DNA from: Mesostigma viride
Lineage: Eukaryota > Streptophyta > Mesostigmatophyceae > Mesostigmatales > Mesostigmataceae
Assembly (NCBI GenBank): GCA_009746045.1
Contig: RPFO01002292.1
Location: 1 to 44,335, forward strand
Direction of reading: 5' to 3'
DNA: 44,335 bases
Below the pieces are notes generated by a model, which did not search any database, was not told the origin of the DNA, and saw only the letters and a program-made list of their open reading frames with translations. Shown one piece after another: positions 1 through 10,354 of the stretch. The position numbers and the translations under genes are program-made. The stretch's first letter is position 1. Each line of letters opens with the position of its first letter.

Positions 1-17
1 CGAGTGAGTTCCACGAG

Positions 18-1893
18 GGAGGGAGGGAGGGAGGGAGGGAGGGAGGGAGGAGGGAGGGAGGGAGGGAGGAGGGGGGAGGGAGGGGAGGGAGGGAGGGAGG
101 GAGGGAGGGAGGGGGAGGGAGGGAGGGAGGGAGGAGGGAGGGAGGAGGGAGGGAGGGAGGGAGGGAGGGAGGGAGGGAGGGAGGGAGGGAGGGAGGGAGG
201 GAGGGAGGGGGAGGAGGAGGGAGGGAGGGAGGGAGGGAGGGAGGGAGGGAGGGAGGGAGGAGGGAGGAGGGAGGGAGGCCGGGAGGGGAGGGAGGGAGGG
301 AGGGAGGGAGGGAGGGAGGAGGGAGGGAGGGAGGGAGGGAGGGAGGGAGGGAGGAGGAGGGAGGGAGGGAGGGAGGGAGGAGGGAGGGAGGGAGGGAGGA
401 GGGAGGGAGGGAGGAGGGAGGGAGGAGGGAGGGAGGGAGGAGGGAGGGAGGGAGGGAGGGAGGGAGGGAGGGAGGGAGGGAGGGAGGGAGGGAGGGAGGG
501 AGGGAGGGAGGGAGGGAGGGAGGGAGGGAGGAGGAGGGAGGGAGGAGGGAGGGAGGGAGGAGGGAGGGAGGGAGGGAGGGAGGAGGAGGGAGGGAGGGAG
601 GGAGGGAGGGAGGGAGGGAGGGAGGGAGGGAGGGAGGGAGGAGGGAGGGAGGGAGGGATCGAGGGAGGGAGGGAGGGAGGGAGGGAGGGAGGGAGGGAGG
701 GAGGAGGGAGGGAGGGAGGGAGGGAGGGAGGGAGGGAGGGAGGGAGGGAGGAGGGAGGGAGGGAGGGAGGGAGGGAGGGGGAGGGAGGGAGGGAGGGAGG
801 GAGGGAGGAAGGGAGGGAGGGAGGGAGGGAGGGAGGGAGGGAGGGAGCGGGAGGGAGGGAGGGAGGGAGGGAGGGAGGGAGGGAGGGAGGGAGGGAGGAG
901 GGAGGGAGGAGGGAGGGAGGGAGGGAGGGAGGGAGGGAGGGAGGGAGGGAGGGAGGGAGGGAGGGAGGGAGGGAGGGAGGAGCGAGGGAGGGAGGGAGGG
1001 AGGGAGGAGGGAGGGAGGGGAGGGAGGGAGGGGGAGGGAGGGAGGGAGGGAGGGAGGGAGGGAGGAGGAGGGAGGGAGGAGGGAGGGAGGGAGGGAGGGA
1101 GGAGGGAGGGAGGGAGGGAGGGAGGGAGGGAGGGAGGGAGGGAGGGAGGGAGGGAGGGAGGGAGGGAGGGAGGGAGGAGGAGGGAGGGAGGGAGGGAGGG
1201 AGGGAGGGAGGGAGGGAGGGAGGGAGGGAGGATCGAGGAGGGAGGGAGGGAGGAGGGAGGGAGGGAGGGAGGGAGGGAGGGAGGGAGGGAGGAGGGAGGG
1301 AGGGAGGGAGGGAGGGAGGGAGGGAGGAGGAGGGAGGGAGGGAGGGAGGGAGGGAGGGAGGAGGGAGGGAGGGAGGGAGGGAGGGAGGGAGGGATCGAGG
1401 GAGGGAGGAGGATCGAGGGAGGGAGGGAGGGAGGGAGGGAGGGAGGGAGGGAGGGAGGGAGGGAGGGAGGAGGGAGGGAGGGAGGGAGGAGGGAGGGAGG
1501 GAGGGAGGGAGGGAGGGAGGGAGGGAGGGAGGGAGGGAGGGAGGGAGGGAGGGAGGAGGGAGGGGGAGGGAGGGAGGGAGGGAGGGAGGAGGGAGGGAGG
1601 GAGGGAGGGAGGGATCGAGGGAGGGAGGGAGGGAGGGAGGATCGAGGGAGGGAGGGAGGGAGGGAGGGAGGGAGGGCTCAGGGAGGGAGGGAGGGAGGGA
1701 GGGAGGGAGGAGGGAGGGAGGGAGGGAGGGAGGGGAGGGAGGGAGGGAGGGAGGAGGGAGGGAGGGAGGGAGGGAGGGAGGGAGGGAGGGAGGGAGGGAG
1801 GGAGGGAGGGAGGGAGGGAGGGAGGGAGGGAGGAGGGAGGGAGGGAGGAGGGAGGGAGGGAGGGAGGGAGGGAGGGAGGGAGGGAGGGAGAGA
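18..1893. repeat. (GGGA)n purine tract, about 1.9 kb
   Basis: Almost uninterrupted GGGA tetranucleotide repeat with scattered GGA and GGGGA variants and a few GATC interruptions. The plus strand is essentially all purine. Such tracts can form G-quadruplexes or triplexes. The long open frame through it (Arg-Glu-Gly-Gly repeats) only reflects the absence of T and is not a gene. Length may be collapsed or expanded by assembly. Confidence 0.97.
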
Positions 1894-2890
1894 GGGGATC
1901 GGTCACTCACAGCAGTTTATTCCCACCCCAGCAGGGCCCCTCCCTCACATCCGGATGCAAAATCTGCTTGATGTCGCTTCTCTCTAGAATAAGCCGCACA
2001 GCCCTGATGCGAGCAAACGGCTCGCCATCATACTGTCGCTCACTGATGCTTTATACGCGCTTTCCGTAAGATGAAAACATGACGGAAAAAAAGAGAGACT
2101 CGGGGAAAGGGGATACGGTGAAATACTTGTCTGCTACCGGCCGGGGTTTCAACAGCGAAGAAATTCGCACCTGAATGTGCACATACCACTCGGCCGTCAC
2201 GTCGACAACGGTCTTGCATCGCAAGCGTGTCAGTTGTCACAGACGCGGCAGCAAAAATTGCTGGCGGCATTGACATGCTCGCCGCAGTTAACGAACGTGT
2301 GGAGGCCGGGTCCGTTTTAGCCCCTGACGCCATGGCGTCTTTGATGCCAAGAACGCCTGCAAAGGACACGATATATCGGGCACAAAAGCACTTAAAAACG
2401 AATTACGGTATGCGACGCCTGGCCCAGCCTAGAAATTGGATAAAAAATCGCGCCAGCTCGGTTAAAGCAAACTGAGCTGCATGGTAATGAAAAAAGTGCT
2501 TCGGTCAAGGGGCCTTATAAACTAAAAAATGCGTCGATTAGTGTCACAAACCAGATGTTAGGGCGACTTTCATCGGGAAAATTTTTTGCTGCAGGTAGGT
2601 GGGGTCGAGAGAAAATCGGCGACAAAACAGGCACCCACAGGTCTGTGAATGACGCCAAAATGCCGAAGGACTCCGCAGAATTTGTGGCGAAAAAAAATAT
2701 TGGCAAGTAATATATGACCCTAGGAGCATACACTAAAATTTCCAGCCTCGATACTGCCTTTTTATTCGCTCACGATAGCCTGCCAGGCCGCCATGCCTGT
2801 CGGTGGAAATTCGGTCACCGTCGTGCACGCATACACCAAAAATCTCATTTCGCGCCACTTTTCGGGTCCTCCTTACCAGGCTTCATTTTG
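1894..2890. other. No recognisable gene
   Basis: Between the purine tract and the first LINE fragment I see no convincing gene. A short plus-strand frame (2227-2475, 82 codons) has a protein-like composition but no recognisable domain, and its initiation context is weak. The segment could hold UTR or exon pieces of an unidentified gene. Confidence 0.5.
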
Positions 2891-3130
2891 GCGGGGCTCG
2901 GACCGTTGTGTGGCGAGGCTGCAGCCGCAGCTGCCGCATTTTCATGGGCGAGCGCATCCGCCAAACTGCGTTGCGTCGACAGGCGTTTGCTCGTCATATA
3001 TTGCGTTTTAGATTCGGAAAATTATATCAGCATGTGCGTCTTAGAAAGACGAAGCGATAGTGATATTCACGGCTAAATTCGGTGCTCAAACGTGAAAGAT
3101 ATGAGCTCCGCGCCGTCAGCCATGGCTACC
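2891..3130 (-). mobile_element. LINE 5'-end fragment (5' UTR and first codons of ORF1)
   Basis: Reverse complement of the same sequence that starts the two ORF1 copies near 13.8 and 14.95 kb. It has the 5' leader with the TTTCACGTTTGAGCACCGAA block, followed by the ORF1 N-terminus (MTSKRLSTQR...). It keeps only the leader and roughly the first 30-40 codons before homology stops, so it is a fragment of a LINE 5' end. That is unusual, since most dead LINE copies keep their 3' ends. Confidence 0.75.
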
Positions 3131-3177
3131 TCGTACTATCCCTTACTCAGCCATGGCTCCCTCGTAATACTACCCCT

Positions 3178-3495
3178 TAGCTGGGCATAGTGTGAAGATC
3201 ATGAGGGTGCAGGTGCCCCTGGTGCACCTAGAGCAAGGGTAGCTTACATTCCCACCCTTGCATGAAGTACTAAGCCTAGAATGTATTAATAGCCATATGC
3301 CCCTTCTCAGGGATATGTGCTACATTTACTCCCAACGGAGTGATGTTGATAATTAATTAATTAATTAATTAATCCCAGAGAAGGGGCATATGGCTTTTCA
3401 TACATTCTAATTAAGCTACTTCCTGCAAGGGTGGGAATGTAAACGACACTTGCTCTAGGTGCACCAAGGGCACCTGCACCACCCAGAGTCTCAAG
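3178..3495. repeat. Inverted pair of LINE 3'-UTR copies around an (ATTA)n core
   Basis: A block with a GGTGCACCTAGAGCAAGGGT segment, a CATTCCCACCCTTGCA segment and a GCCATATGCCCCTTCTC segment lies at about 3210-3345. It recurs as its reverse complement at about 3372-3480, with ATTAATTAATTA between. The same block recurs at 16.74-16.92 kb behind the LINE ORF1. I read it as two LINE 3' ends in tail-to-tail orientation; the arms could form a long hairpin. Confidence 0.7.
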
Positions 3496-3716
3496 CTCAA
3501 ACCAACTAAGGGGAGCCTATCATGGGGGGGGAAGATCATCATGGCTATACAAGAGCTAGGGCATGGCTTCTCATCAGAGAGTGACTCTCTGTATAGGCAG
3601 GCCAGGCTGAGCTAATTCTTGTTGCATCATCCATGGGGGTCCCATTATTAGAGGCAGGGCGTGGCTAAATTCTGAAACTCATCATCCATTAAAATTAAAT
3701 TAAATTAAATTATAAC

Positions 3717-5388
3717 ATGCCTCCGTGGGGAGGTCATGTAGCACATCATTCCATGATGGATGGGGTGGAGGAAGCCGCGTGATCGAACTATCCTAACTCT
3801 AAGCTATCTAGAAAAAATCCTAAATATACACTACTCATCAAAACGCCTCGACTTCCGCTCGGGGGGAGGTGGCTTGCCCACAGGGTCGGGCGTGTGCGCC
3901 TTGACAATCTTCTTCCACCGCGTCTTGTCCTGCATGGCAGTCCAAAGACGGGAGAGAGAGTGCAGATGCGGTGCTCAAACTGGGCTGGGACCACTAGGTC
4001 GTCCATGCAGCAACATCTGAACGTAGTTCGTGACAGGTTTCCCTACTGTACCCTTTTGGGAATGTCCTCGGGGCCAGGCCAGGTCAGAATGTGCCGCCCT
4101 GCTGGCTGGCCAAGCCGCTGGGGGCCGGCCAGACCGAGGGTGGTGTCGACCTGGCTGGTGCGGGCAAGGTGTCCTACAAATGCTATCCTACGCTGCCTAA
4201 TCTCGTCCGAAACACGAGGCATGCCATGATACAAAGACTCTGATGACGGACGCTCGGAAAAACCTACGTTAAGGACCTGTCGGAGCATCCTGTAAACCGT
4301 GCCGTCTAGCCTAGCTGCCAGTTTGGGTGGGAGGGTCCACGCCTCGGCGCCATACGTGAGCACCGTGAGGACGAGGACCTTGAAGAGCATGCGCTTGCGG
4401 TGCCCGCCCAGGCCCTTCAAGCGCCAGTAGGGTGTGAGCGAACGGAGCTTGGCCCAGGCAAGGCCGATGCGGGTGTCCACATCGTCGGCGGTGTCAGGAA
4501 GCCAGCTCCCCAACAGCTTGAAGCGGTCGCGCCGGAACGGGACCTCCGTCCCGTCGAGCAGGCGCGGCAGCGGTGGTTTACTGGAGGCCCCAATCACCAT
4601 CGCCTCGGTTTTGACACTAATCTCCAACCCCACCGCCCGCGCCTCCAGGCCCAGGCAGTCCAGCCAGGTCTGAATGTGCTCGGGGCTCTCGATGAGGGCA
4701 CCTGGTATCGTCCGCATAAATCAGGTCGGCAAGGCGGTAACCAGGTCTAACCCCGCCGTGCTTTTAATTCACGTTAAGGATGTCCAAGCCTGGCTCGAAC
4801 CCCTTAAGAGCAGTAAAGCGCGCACGTGCCCGGCGCATGACGTGATCCACGACAATAATGAACAGGTATGGGGACAGGACACAACCTTGCCACACCCCGT
4901 GGTGAAGGGGGAATGGTGGGGTGGTGCCTTCCGCAGTCGGACCGCACTACTGCCTGTGAGCCCTCATACAGTCGGCGAATGGCAGCAATAAACGCAGGTG
5001 GCACCCGATCCAGAGCTAGGATGGCCCAAAGAGCCTCCCAGAGAACCGTGTCAAAGGCTTTGATATAGTCAACAAAAATGAAGACCAGCGGCAAACTGTC
5101 AGGGGGAAGGCGACGCACCTCCTCCATCAATCGGCGCGCGACAAACACAGCCATGACATGCAGTGTTACGACCACGACGGAAACCCATCTGAGACTCACC
5201 CAGGTGTGGGTCCAGCGCGGCGCGGAGCCTGTGCAGCATCATGCGCATGAAGACCTTCAGCGCGGCGCTCTGGAGGCAGACACCCCGGTAGTTACCGGGG
5301 TCAGCAGCAGAGCCCTTCTTGTACAGCATGACGCGGATGGCCGTCTGCCACTCAGCAGGCGGAGGCTCGTCATCATCCATGGCCATAT
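3717..5388 (-). pseudogene. LINE reverse-transcriptase remnant, 5'-truncated and frameshifted
   Basis: Minus-strand non-LTR retrotransposon ORF2 remnant. Reading 5' to 3': an RT N-terminal block with WQTAIRVMLYKKG and NYRGVCL (5386 down to about 5150), motif A FVDYIKAFDT near 5060, motif B GVWQGCVLSPYLF near 4890, motif C YADD at 4707-4718, then the thumb/C-terminal region with a GHLART motif near 4150 and a final stop at 3831. The reading frame changes several times, so the enzyme is dead. The 5' end abuts a (TTAA)n tract at 5386-5411, consistent with 5' truncation on insertion. The 3' UTR (3717-3830) recurs at 6371-6490. The family is related to L1/RTE-type LINEs; I cannot place the clade by eye. 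Confidence 0.9.
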
Positions 5389-5555
5389 TAATTAATTAAT
5401 TAATTAATTAACTAGACTCGTGCTCCCGTTGGGGAGTCACGGAGCATTAACCCCGATGGATGGATGGATGGATGGATGGATGGATGGGTGCAAACAGTCC
5501 TACCGGTCTAATGTATCTACATCGGCTACATACTACATCTATCTAACAGCATTCT
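5389..5555 (-). mobile_element. LINE family B 3' UTR with (TTAA)n and (GGAT)n tracts
   Basis: Contains the GACTCGTGCTCCCGTTGGGG block followed by a (GGAT)n run and GTGCAAACAGTCCTACCGGT. The same arrangement occurs at 7440-7620 (minus) and 17215-17322 (plus), where a coding tail precedes it. Here only the 3' UTR is kept. The (TTAA)n run at 5386-5411 is the equivalent of the 3' tail. Confidence 0.75.
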
Positions 5556-5664
5556 AACTGGCCATATGGTCATTATTATGGTACAGATCTCGAATGATTT
5601 ATCTAGTACCAAATTATCCGAAAGGCTTGCATCACTCCCCGGAAAGGAGAACTTTTGCGGATGA

Positions 5665-5765
5665 CTGTAGGTGTCAGTTGGCGATGCCCTAGGATCCGGA
5701 GACGTCCGTCCTATAGTCAGCAAAATATTGGTGCGAGAGGTCCCCAGTTCGATTCCGGCCTGGAT
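5665..5765 (+). other. Possible RNA polymerase III A/B-box pair (tRNA-derived SINE or tRNA relic)
   Basis: TAGGTGTCAGTTGG near 5669 resembles a tRNA A box and AGTTCGATTCC near 5749 matches a B box, about 80 bp apart. No full cloverleaf folds by eye: the T stem and acceptor stem do not pair well. If real, it is a degenerate tRNA-derived element rather than a working tRNA. Confidence 0.2.
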
Positions 5766-6370
5766 TCATTTGCAGATCGCGTTTTTCCGCGTTTTCCGCG
5801 GACCGGCACTGAACGCAAATGATTTTCACCTTTGCGTCGTGCCAAATCAGATTATGGGCGCACATGCGCTGGGGCCGCGTGGTAGGCTAAGCCTTACTTG
5901 GTCAGAGCAGGTGATATAGTTGTACATCCTCCACTTGCAGGTTGTCGCCCTGATTGTATTACAAACCCATAGATGTCCCTTTCTCAGGGCGCTATGTGTT
6001 ACATATGCTCCCAAAGGAGCTATGATTTTAATTAATTAATCAATTACTTGGTCACAATACTGCGCTACAGCTGTAACCGATTATAGTAGCAGATGCGCCT
6101 AGAAAAGACGCATCGGTTGCAAGTGATCTGACTGCATTTGGGGCTCAGACGCAAAAGTTCTGAGCTCCGCCGTCAGCCATGTCCGCTCGTGGCTGGTAGG
6201 AACCTAGTTGACCCTATACACACAGCGAGCTAAAGGAGGGAGGGCGCCCTAGCTTCTCTCACTGCCGCAAGTGGGCAGGCCACAGAGCGCTCTCTTCACA
6301 GCATGGTGCATGCCGGGGCGCAACACTGTGGGTGCAAAACGGAGTCATAAAAAAAAAAAATTAAATTATA

Positions 6371-6604
6371 ACATGCCTCCGTTGGGAGATCATGTAGCAC
6401 ATATTCCATGATGGATGGGGTGGAGGAAGCCGCGTAATCGAACTATCCTAACTCTAAGCTATCTCTAGAAAATCCTAACTACACTACTCATCAAAACGCC
6501 GCCTCCGCTTGGGGGGAGGGGGCTTGCCCACAGGGTCGGGCGCGTGCGCCTTGACAATCCTCTTCCACCGCGTCTTGTCCTGCATGGCAGTCCAAAAAAG
6601 AAAA
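6371..6604 (-). mobile_element. LINE family A 3'-end fragment
   Basis: Near-copy of 3717-3953: 3' UTR plus the last codons of the RT ORF. The homology stops within the terminal coding motif, so this is a strongly 5'-truncated insertion of the same family as the RT remnant at 3717-5388. Confidence 0.75.
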
Positions 6605-6675
6605 CGGAGTCATGTTATGATTTAATTAATTTAATTTCCTCCCTCTCTAGCTTGGACTGCCATGCAAGACCGCCG

Positions 6676-7250
6676 CCTCCTCTTTGCCGGCCATCTTGCC
6701 CGCACAGACCAGGTGAATACCGATGTGGGCCCTGCCGGGGGGCTTAAGACGGGCCAACCAGGTAGACACCTCCTCCTATGGCAGGGTCCCCTCAAGTGTC
6801 CCATCGCAACCCACTGGCAAACTTGCGCGCGCCGGGCACCGGCGCGGCGTGACACAACTGCTTGAAGATGCAGGGCTTCTGGGACTATCCGTACTCCGCG
6901 CCCGCATGATTGACAAGGAGAAATGGGCTGCCATCTGCGATAAGCACCTCCCCGAGGGGTATGCTCCTGTTTTCTCCCCACGGGCCCCGCGGCCCGTTGC
7001 TAGCCAGGGTAGAAGTCCGCAGGTGGAGGTTATTGGTCCTGAGGATAGCCGCTACACTACCGCCTCGTCTGCCATTACAGTAGAGGACAGCTCGGATGAG
7101 GATTGCATCCCCATCTAGTGCTTAACGGTTGGGGGATGATGCAGACGATATTTGTTTAAACTTTTGTGTAATTATTTTTCTAATGAGATTAGCATAGTAC
7201 TCCGTGGCATGCCTTTGCGCATGACACGCAAGTACTTACTTACTTACTTA
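6676..7250 (+). mobile_element. LINE family C 3'-end fragment, copy 1, with (ACTT)n tail
   Basis: Plus-strand fragment encoding the end of a LINE ORF2. It has a GHLARTDQVNTDVG motif at the start, then the RARMIDKEKWAAICDK motif, and ends with SSDEDCIPI and a stop at 7116-7118. A 3' UTR and a CTTA/ACTT-repeat tail follow at about 7230-7250. Frames shift once near 6740. It is almost identical to 7801-8379, so both inserted recently or were duplicated. Confidence 0.8.
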
Positions 7251-7251
7251 C

Positions 7252-7372
7252 AGGACAAGAAGAGATGGCAGACCATTGTCCAGGCCCACACGCCAGCCCC
7301 TGTGGGCAAGCCGCCTCCCCCCAGGAGGAAGGGGCGCTTTGATACTGAGTAGAGTAGCTAGGTTTTTGGTAG
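7252..7372 (+). mobile_element. LINE family A terminal codons and UTR
   Basis: Encodes QDKKRWQTIVQAHTP followed by a Pro-rich end and a stop at 7350-7352. This is a diverged copy of the C-terminus of the RT remnant whose stop lies at 3831. It directly abuts the tail of the family C fragment. Confidence 0.65.
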
Positions 7373-7431
7373 ATTAGAATTAGCTTTTTTTTTTTTTTCC
7401 TTTCGCGGCTCCGCTCACCCCCACCCACCAG

Positions 7432-7800
7432 CAATTAATTAATTAATTAATTAATTAATCAATTAGACTCGTGCTCCCGTTGGGGAGTCACGGAGCATTA
7501 ACCCCGATGGATGGATGGATGGGTGCAAACAGTCCTACCGGTCTAATCTAGCTACATCAGCTACACACTACATCTATCTAACAACATTCTAACCGTACTA
7601 CATCTATCTAGGCAGCCGCACGCTGCCCTAGGGGAGCTGTCTGGCGTGCCTCCCACGGGATTGCACACGCGGGCGCTTCCCCACTGGGGGGGGCTCGTTG
7701 TCCTCTATGACCTGGGCCCACTTGGCCTTGTCCATCATCTTCTTCCAAATCACGGAGAGGCCTAGGCCCCCCATGTCCTCTACTAGCTGTTCTTTGACCA
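7432..7800 (-). mobile_element. LINE family B 3'-end fragment
   Basis: Minus-strand tail of another LINE: coding remnant LVEDMGGLGLSVIWKKMMDK and WAQVIEDNEPP (7797 down to about 7620), then the 3' UTR with the CTACCGGT, GGAT-repeat and GACTCGTGCTCCCG blocks, ending in a (TTAA)n tract at 7432-7466. A sister copy sits at 16950-17322, immediately left of the provirus. Confidence 0.8.
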
Positions 7801-8379
7801 CCTCCTCTTTGCCGGCCATCTTGCCCGCACAGACCAGGTGAATACCGATGTGGGCCCTGCCGGGGGGACGGGCCAACCAGGTAGACACCTCCTCCTATGG
7901 CAGGGTCCCCTTGTCCCATCGCAACCCACTGGCAAACTTGCGCGCGCCGGGCACCGGCGCGGCGCGACCCGGACCTATGTGACACAACTGCTTGAAGATG
8001 CAGGGCTTCTGGGACTATCCGTACTCCGCGCCCGCATGATTGACAAGGAGAAATGGGCTGCCATCTGCGATAAGCACCTCCCCGAGGGGTATGCTCCTGT
8101 TTTCTCCCCACGGGCCCCGCGGCCCGTTGCTAGCCAGGGTAGAAGTCCGCAGGTGGAGGTTATTGGTCCTGAGGATAGCCGCTACACTACCGCCTCGTCT
8201 GCCATTACAGTAGAGGACAGCTCGGATGAGGATTACATCCCCATCTAGTGCTTAACGGTTGGGGGATGATGCAGACGATATTTGTTTAAACTTTTGTGTA
8301 ATTATTTTTCTAATGAGATTAGCATAGTACTCCGTGGCATGCCTTTGCGCATGACACGCAAGTACTTACTTACTTACTT
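7801..8379 (+). mobile_element. LINE family C 3'-end fragment, copy 2
   Basis: Direct repeat of 6676-7250 with a few indels, the same terminal codons (SSDEDYIPI, stop at 8246-8248), the same 3' UTR and an ACTT tail. Together with the minus-strand family B fragment that it abuts at 7800/7801, it shows repeated LINE insertion at one spot. Confidence 0.8.
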
Positions 8380-9345
8380 TGACCACCAGCAATGGAATAC
8401 GTGCTACATGATCTACCAACGGAGTCATTTTAAAACTTTTTTTAATTTATGCCACCCACATTCACATACATGTACAAGGAGGCATTGTACCCTCGAGCAG
8501 ACCTGCGGCTTCTCCGGGGATGGGTTATGGCGGAGGAAGGTGGGTCATAGCTTGTGATGTACGTTGCTGCTGCTGCGCAGTCCTGAGTCAGGTCGTATCC
8601 AGCAACCAGGGGAGAGACTTCAGTGTGTTGCGCTGCCAAAGGAACCGTGTCTCATCCTCGGGAATTCAAGTAAACCACACTTAAGCCTTGGGGAGTCAAG
8701 GTGATCAGCACTGGCCGTGAAACCTTCTGGTAGGGGGACAATGTCACCACGGGTAGTTGGTGACGAGGCTTATCAATAAGACAGTATGCTGATCCTGGGA
8801 ACTCATTGCAATCCTCCCCATACCAATGAGCCAGTCCCCACCGCATACACAAAACGAGCTTGCACAGGAGTAAGCATGTGTCCATGTGTTCAGGACTATA
8901 ACCAGCAAGAAGCACGCACTCGTGTGAAACGTTCATGCATGTTACAAAACCGTACCAATTTGTATTGACCTTAGGGGGCTGGCCAGTGCCAGCGTGTTCA
9001 CAGACAGCCTCACACTCATTTCAAAACTGTTTTAATTAAATAACACCTGTGTCATCAATCGGAGACACTCCGTAAGGTTCTACATTGAAGCATGCTTGCA
9101 ATGCACAAGCTAAATGTAAGGCAAAAATTTACAGCCATGAATCCTGGCACAAAGGGCCATCCTTCATGTTTGACTTTATAGGCACCCTCTTGTTGATAAG
9201 CCGGCCGTACGCTGCCGAAGTTTGTGCGCCATGCGCACAGCGGTAAGATCTTCAAAAAAGACAGTGCTGCTGCTGGACTTTCGGAGCCATGGATGGCAGA
9301 CCCGGCGCAACGTTGGTCCCACGTGCAGCATTTTATGTACAAACA
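8380..9345. other. No recognisable gene; probable 3' flank of the next gene
   Basis: I found no domain-bearing frame on either strand. Short open frames here lack recognisable motifs. The part next to 9345 lies downstream of the minus-strand gene and probably includes its 3' UTR. Confidence 0.5.
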
Positions 9346-9904
9346 TTACACCTTGCCGTTAAGCTTCAGGGCAATCAGCCCGGCCAGGCCGGTCATCGCG
9401 ACGGCGTTAGCGATAGCAAGATCCTTCTTTTGCTTCTTGGTCTTGAGGCCGTTATACAGCTGCAGACCGGCAAGGCCGACCCAACTGGCGGCAGTAGCCT
9501 TCAGAAACTGGGTCTTGTCGACGCCTGACGTGTTGGCCACCACAAACTGTACGAGTCCCAGGCTGGCGCAGTTCAGCCCGACGTGTTGCGTCAGGGCATC
9601 GCTGCGAACGGCGGTCTTGCTCATGAATATGTCATGAGACTTCTCCGGAGCCGCGAGCATCAGCGATCCATAGACGCCTGGCAATACCGACGATGAAAAA
9701 CAAACAGTGACCGCACAGTCATTTCTGACGCTTGTTAGTGAGCTTAAGGCGGCTCTGAGCTACGATTTCGCGGGATAACAGGGGGAAAGGTCTGGCAGCG
9801 AAATCCGCACATTGAAATTTACACTGCACCCAGCAAAGGAAATAAGGCTTACCATGAGCGGCGGCGGACATCTTCAGGATGTCGTCGGTAGAAATCTGCA
9901 CCAT
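9346..9904 (-). CDS. Small uncharacterised host protein, two exons (paralogue 1)
   Basis: Exon 1 runs 9904-9853 (start MVQISTDDILKMSAAAHG), the intron 9852-9678 begins GTAAGC and ends CAG, and exon 2 runs 9677-9346. The split codon is a Gly (phase 1). The product is about 127 aa, rich in Ala, Leu and Gly, with several hydrophobic stretches and a Lys-rich loop KTKKQKKD near the C-terminus, so a small membrane protein is plausible. I do not recognise the family. The plus-strand gene at 12861-13418 is a clear paralogue with the same intron position, which strongly supports the gene model and the start. The pair is arranged head to head. Confidence 0.85.
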
Positions 9905-10231
9905 TGTGACCGAAGAAGGATGGTGTATATGACTGAGAGTCGAGTGTAACGTGGGAGGAGCCTGAAGCGAGGAATTCGGGGGAAGGCGTGTGATATGTGC
10001 AAGGCTTCGGTAAAAGCCCAGTTTTTTAGATCCGTCAACCAACGGCCGATGCCGCGTCAGCACAAGATCGGAATTATCCTTTCTTTGGCCGATTGCCCGG
10101 GAAAAAGGTGGGATCTTTAAATTAGTGCCGCTGACGTGGGATGTCGACCCGCCGTGACCCGTGTTGACCCCGCAAAGCTCCAGCGCAAACGGCAGACCTC
10201 GTTGGCGCTTTTCGCTGGAAAGATCAAGTTG

Positions 10232-10282
10232 CAAGATCCTATATATTTTCCGGTGAAATGGGTGTTAGTTTATTTCCATATA
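10232..10282. repeat. Short direct repeat, CAAGATCCTATATATT type
   Basis: CAAGATCCTATATATT followed by a diverged CGG-GAAATGGGT-TTTATT block. It recurs at 11869-11916, and its core recurs again at 11930-11945. The copies bracket the LINE fragment at 10355-11817, so they may be a long target duplication or terminal sequence of the inserted element. Confidence 0.6.
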
Positions 10283-10354
10283 ACAGTTAAGGTGACCCAG
10301 GTATGCCAAAAATAGCCTGAAATGCCTAGTTGTGCCTAAATTGGGGTGCCCGCA

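Noticed and set aside
4-1971. 655-codon open frame through the GGGA tract
   Set aside because: Translates to Arg/Glu/Gly repeats only because the tract lacks stop codons; simple repeat, not a gene.
5665-5765. Functional tRNA gene
   Set aside because: A- and B-box-like strings exist but no cloverleaf folds; kept only as a weak SINE/tRNA-relic call.
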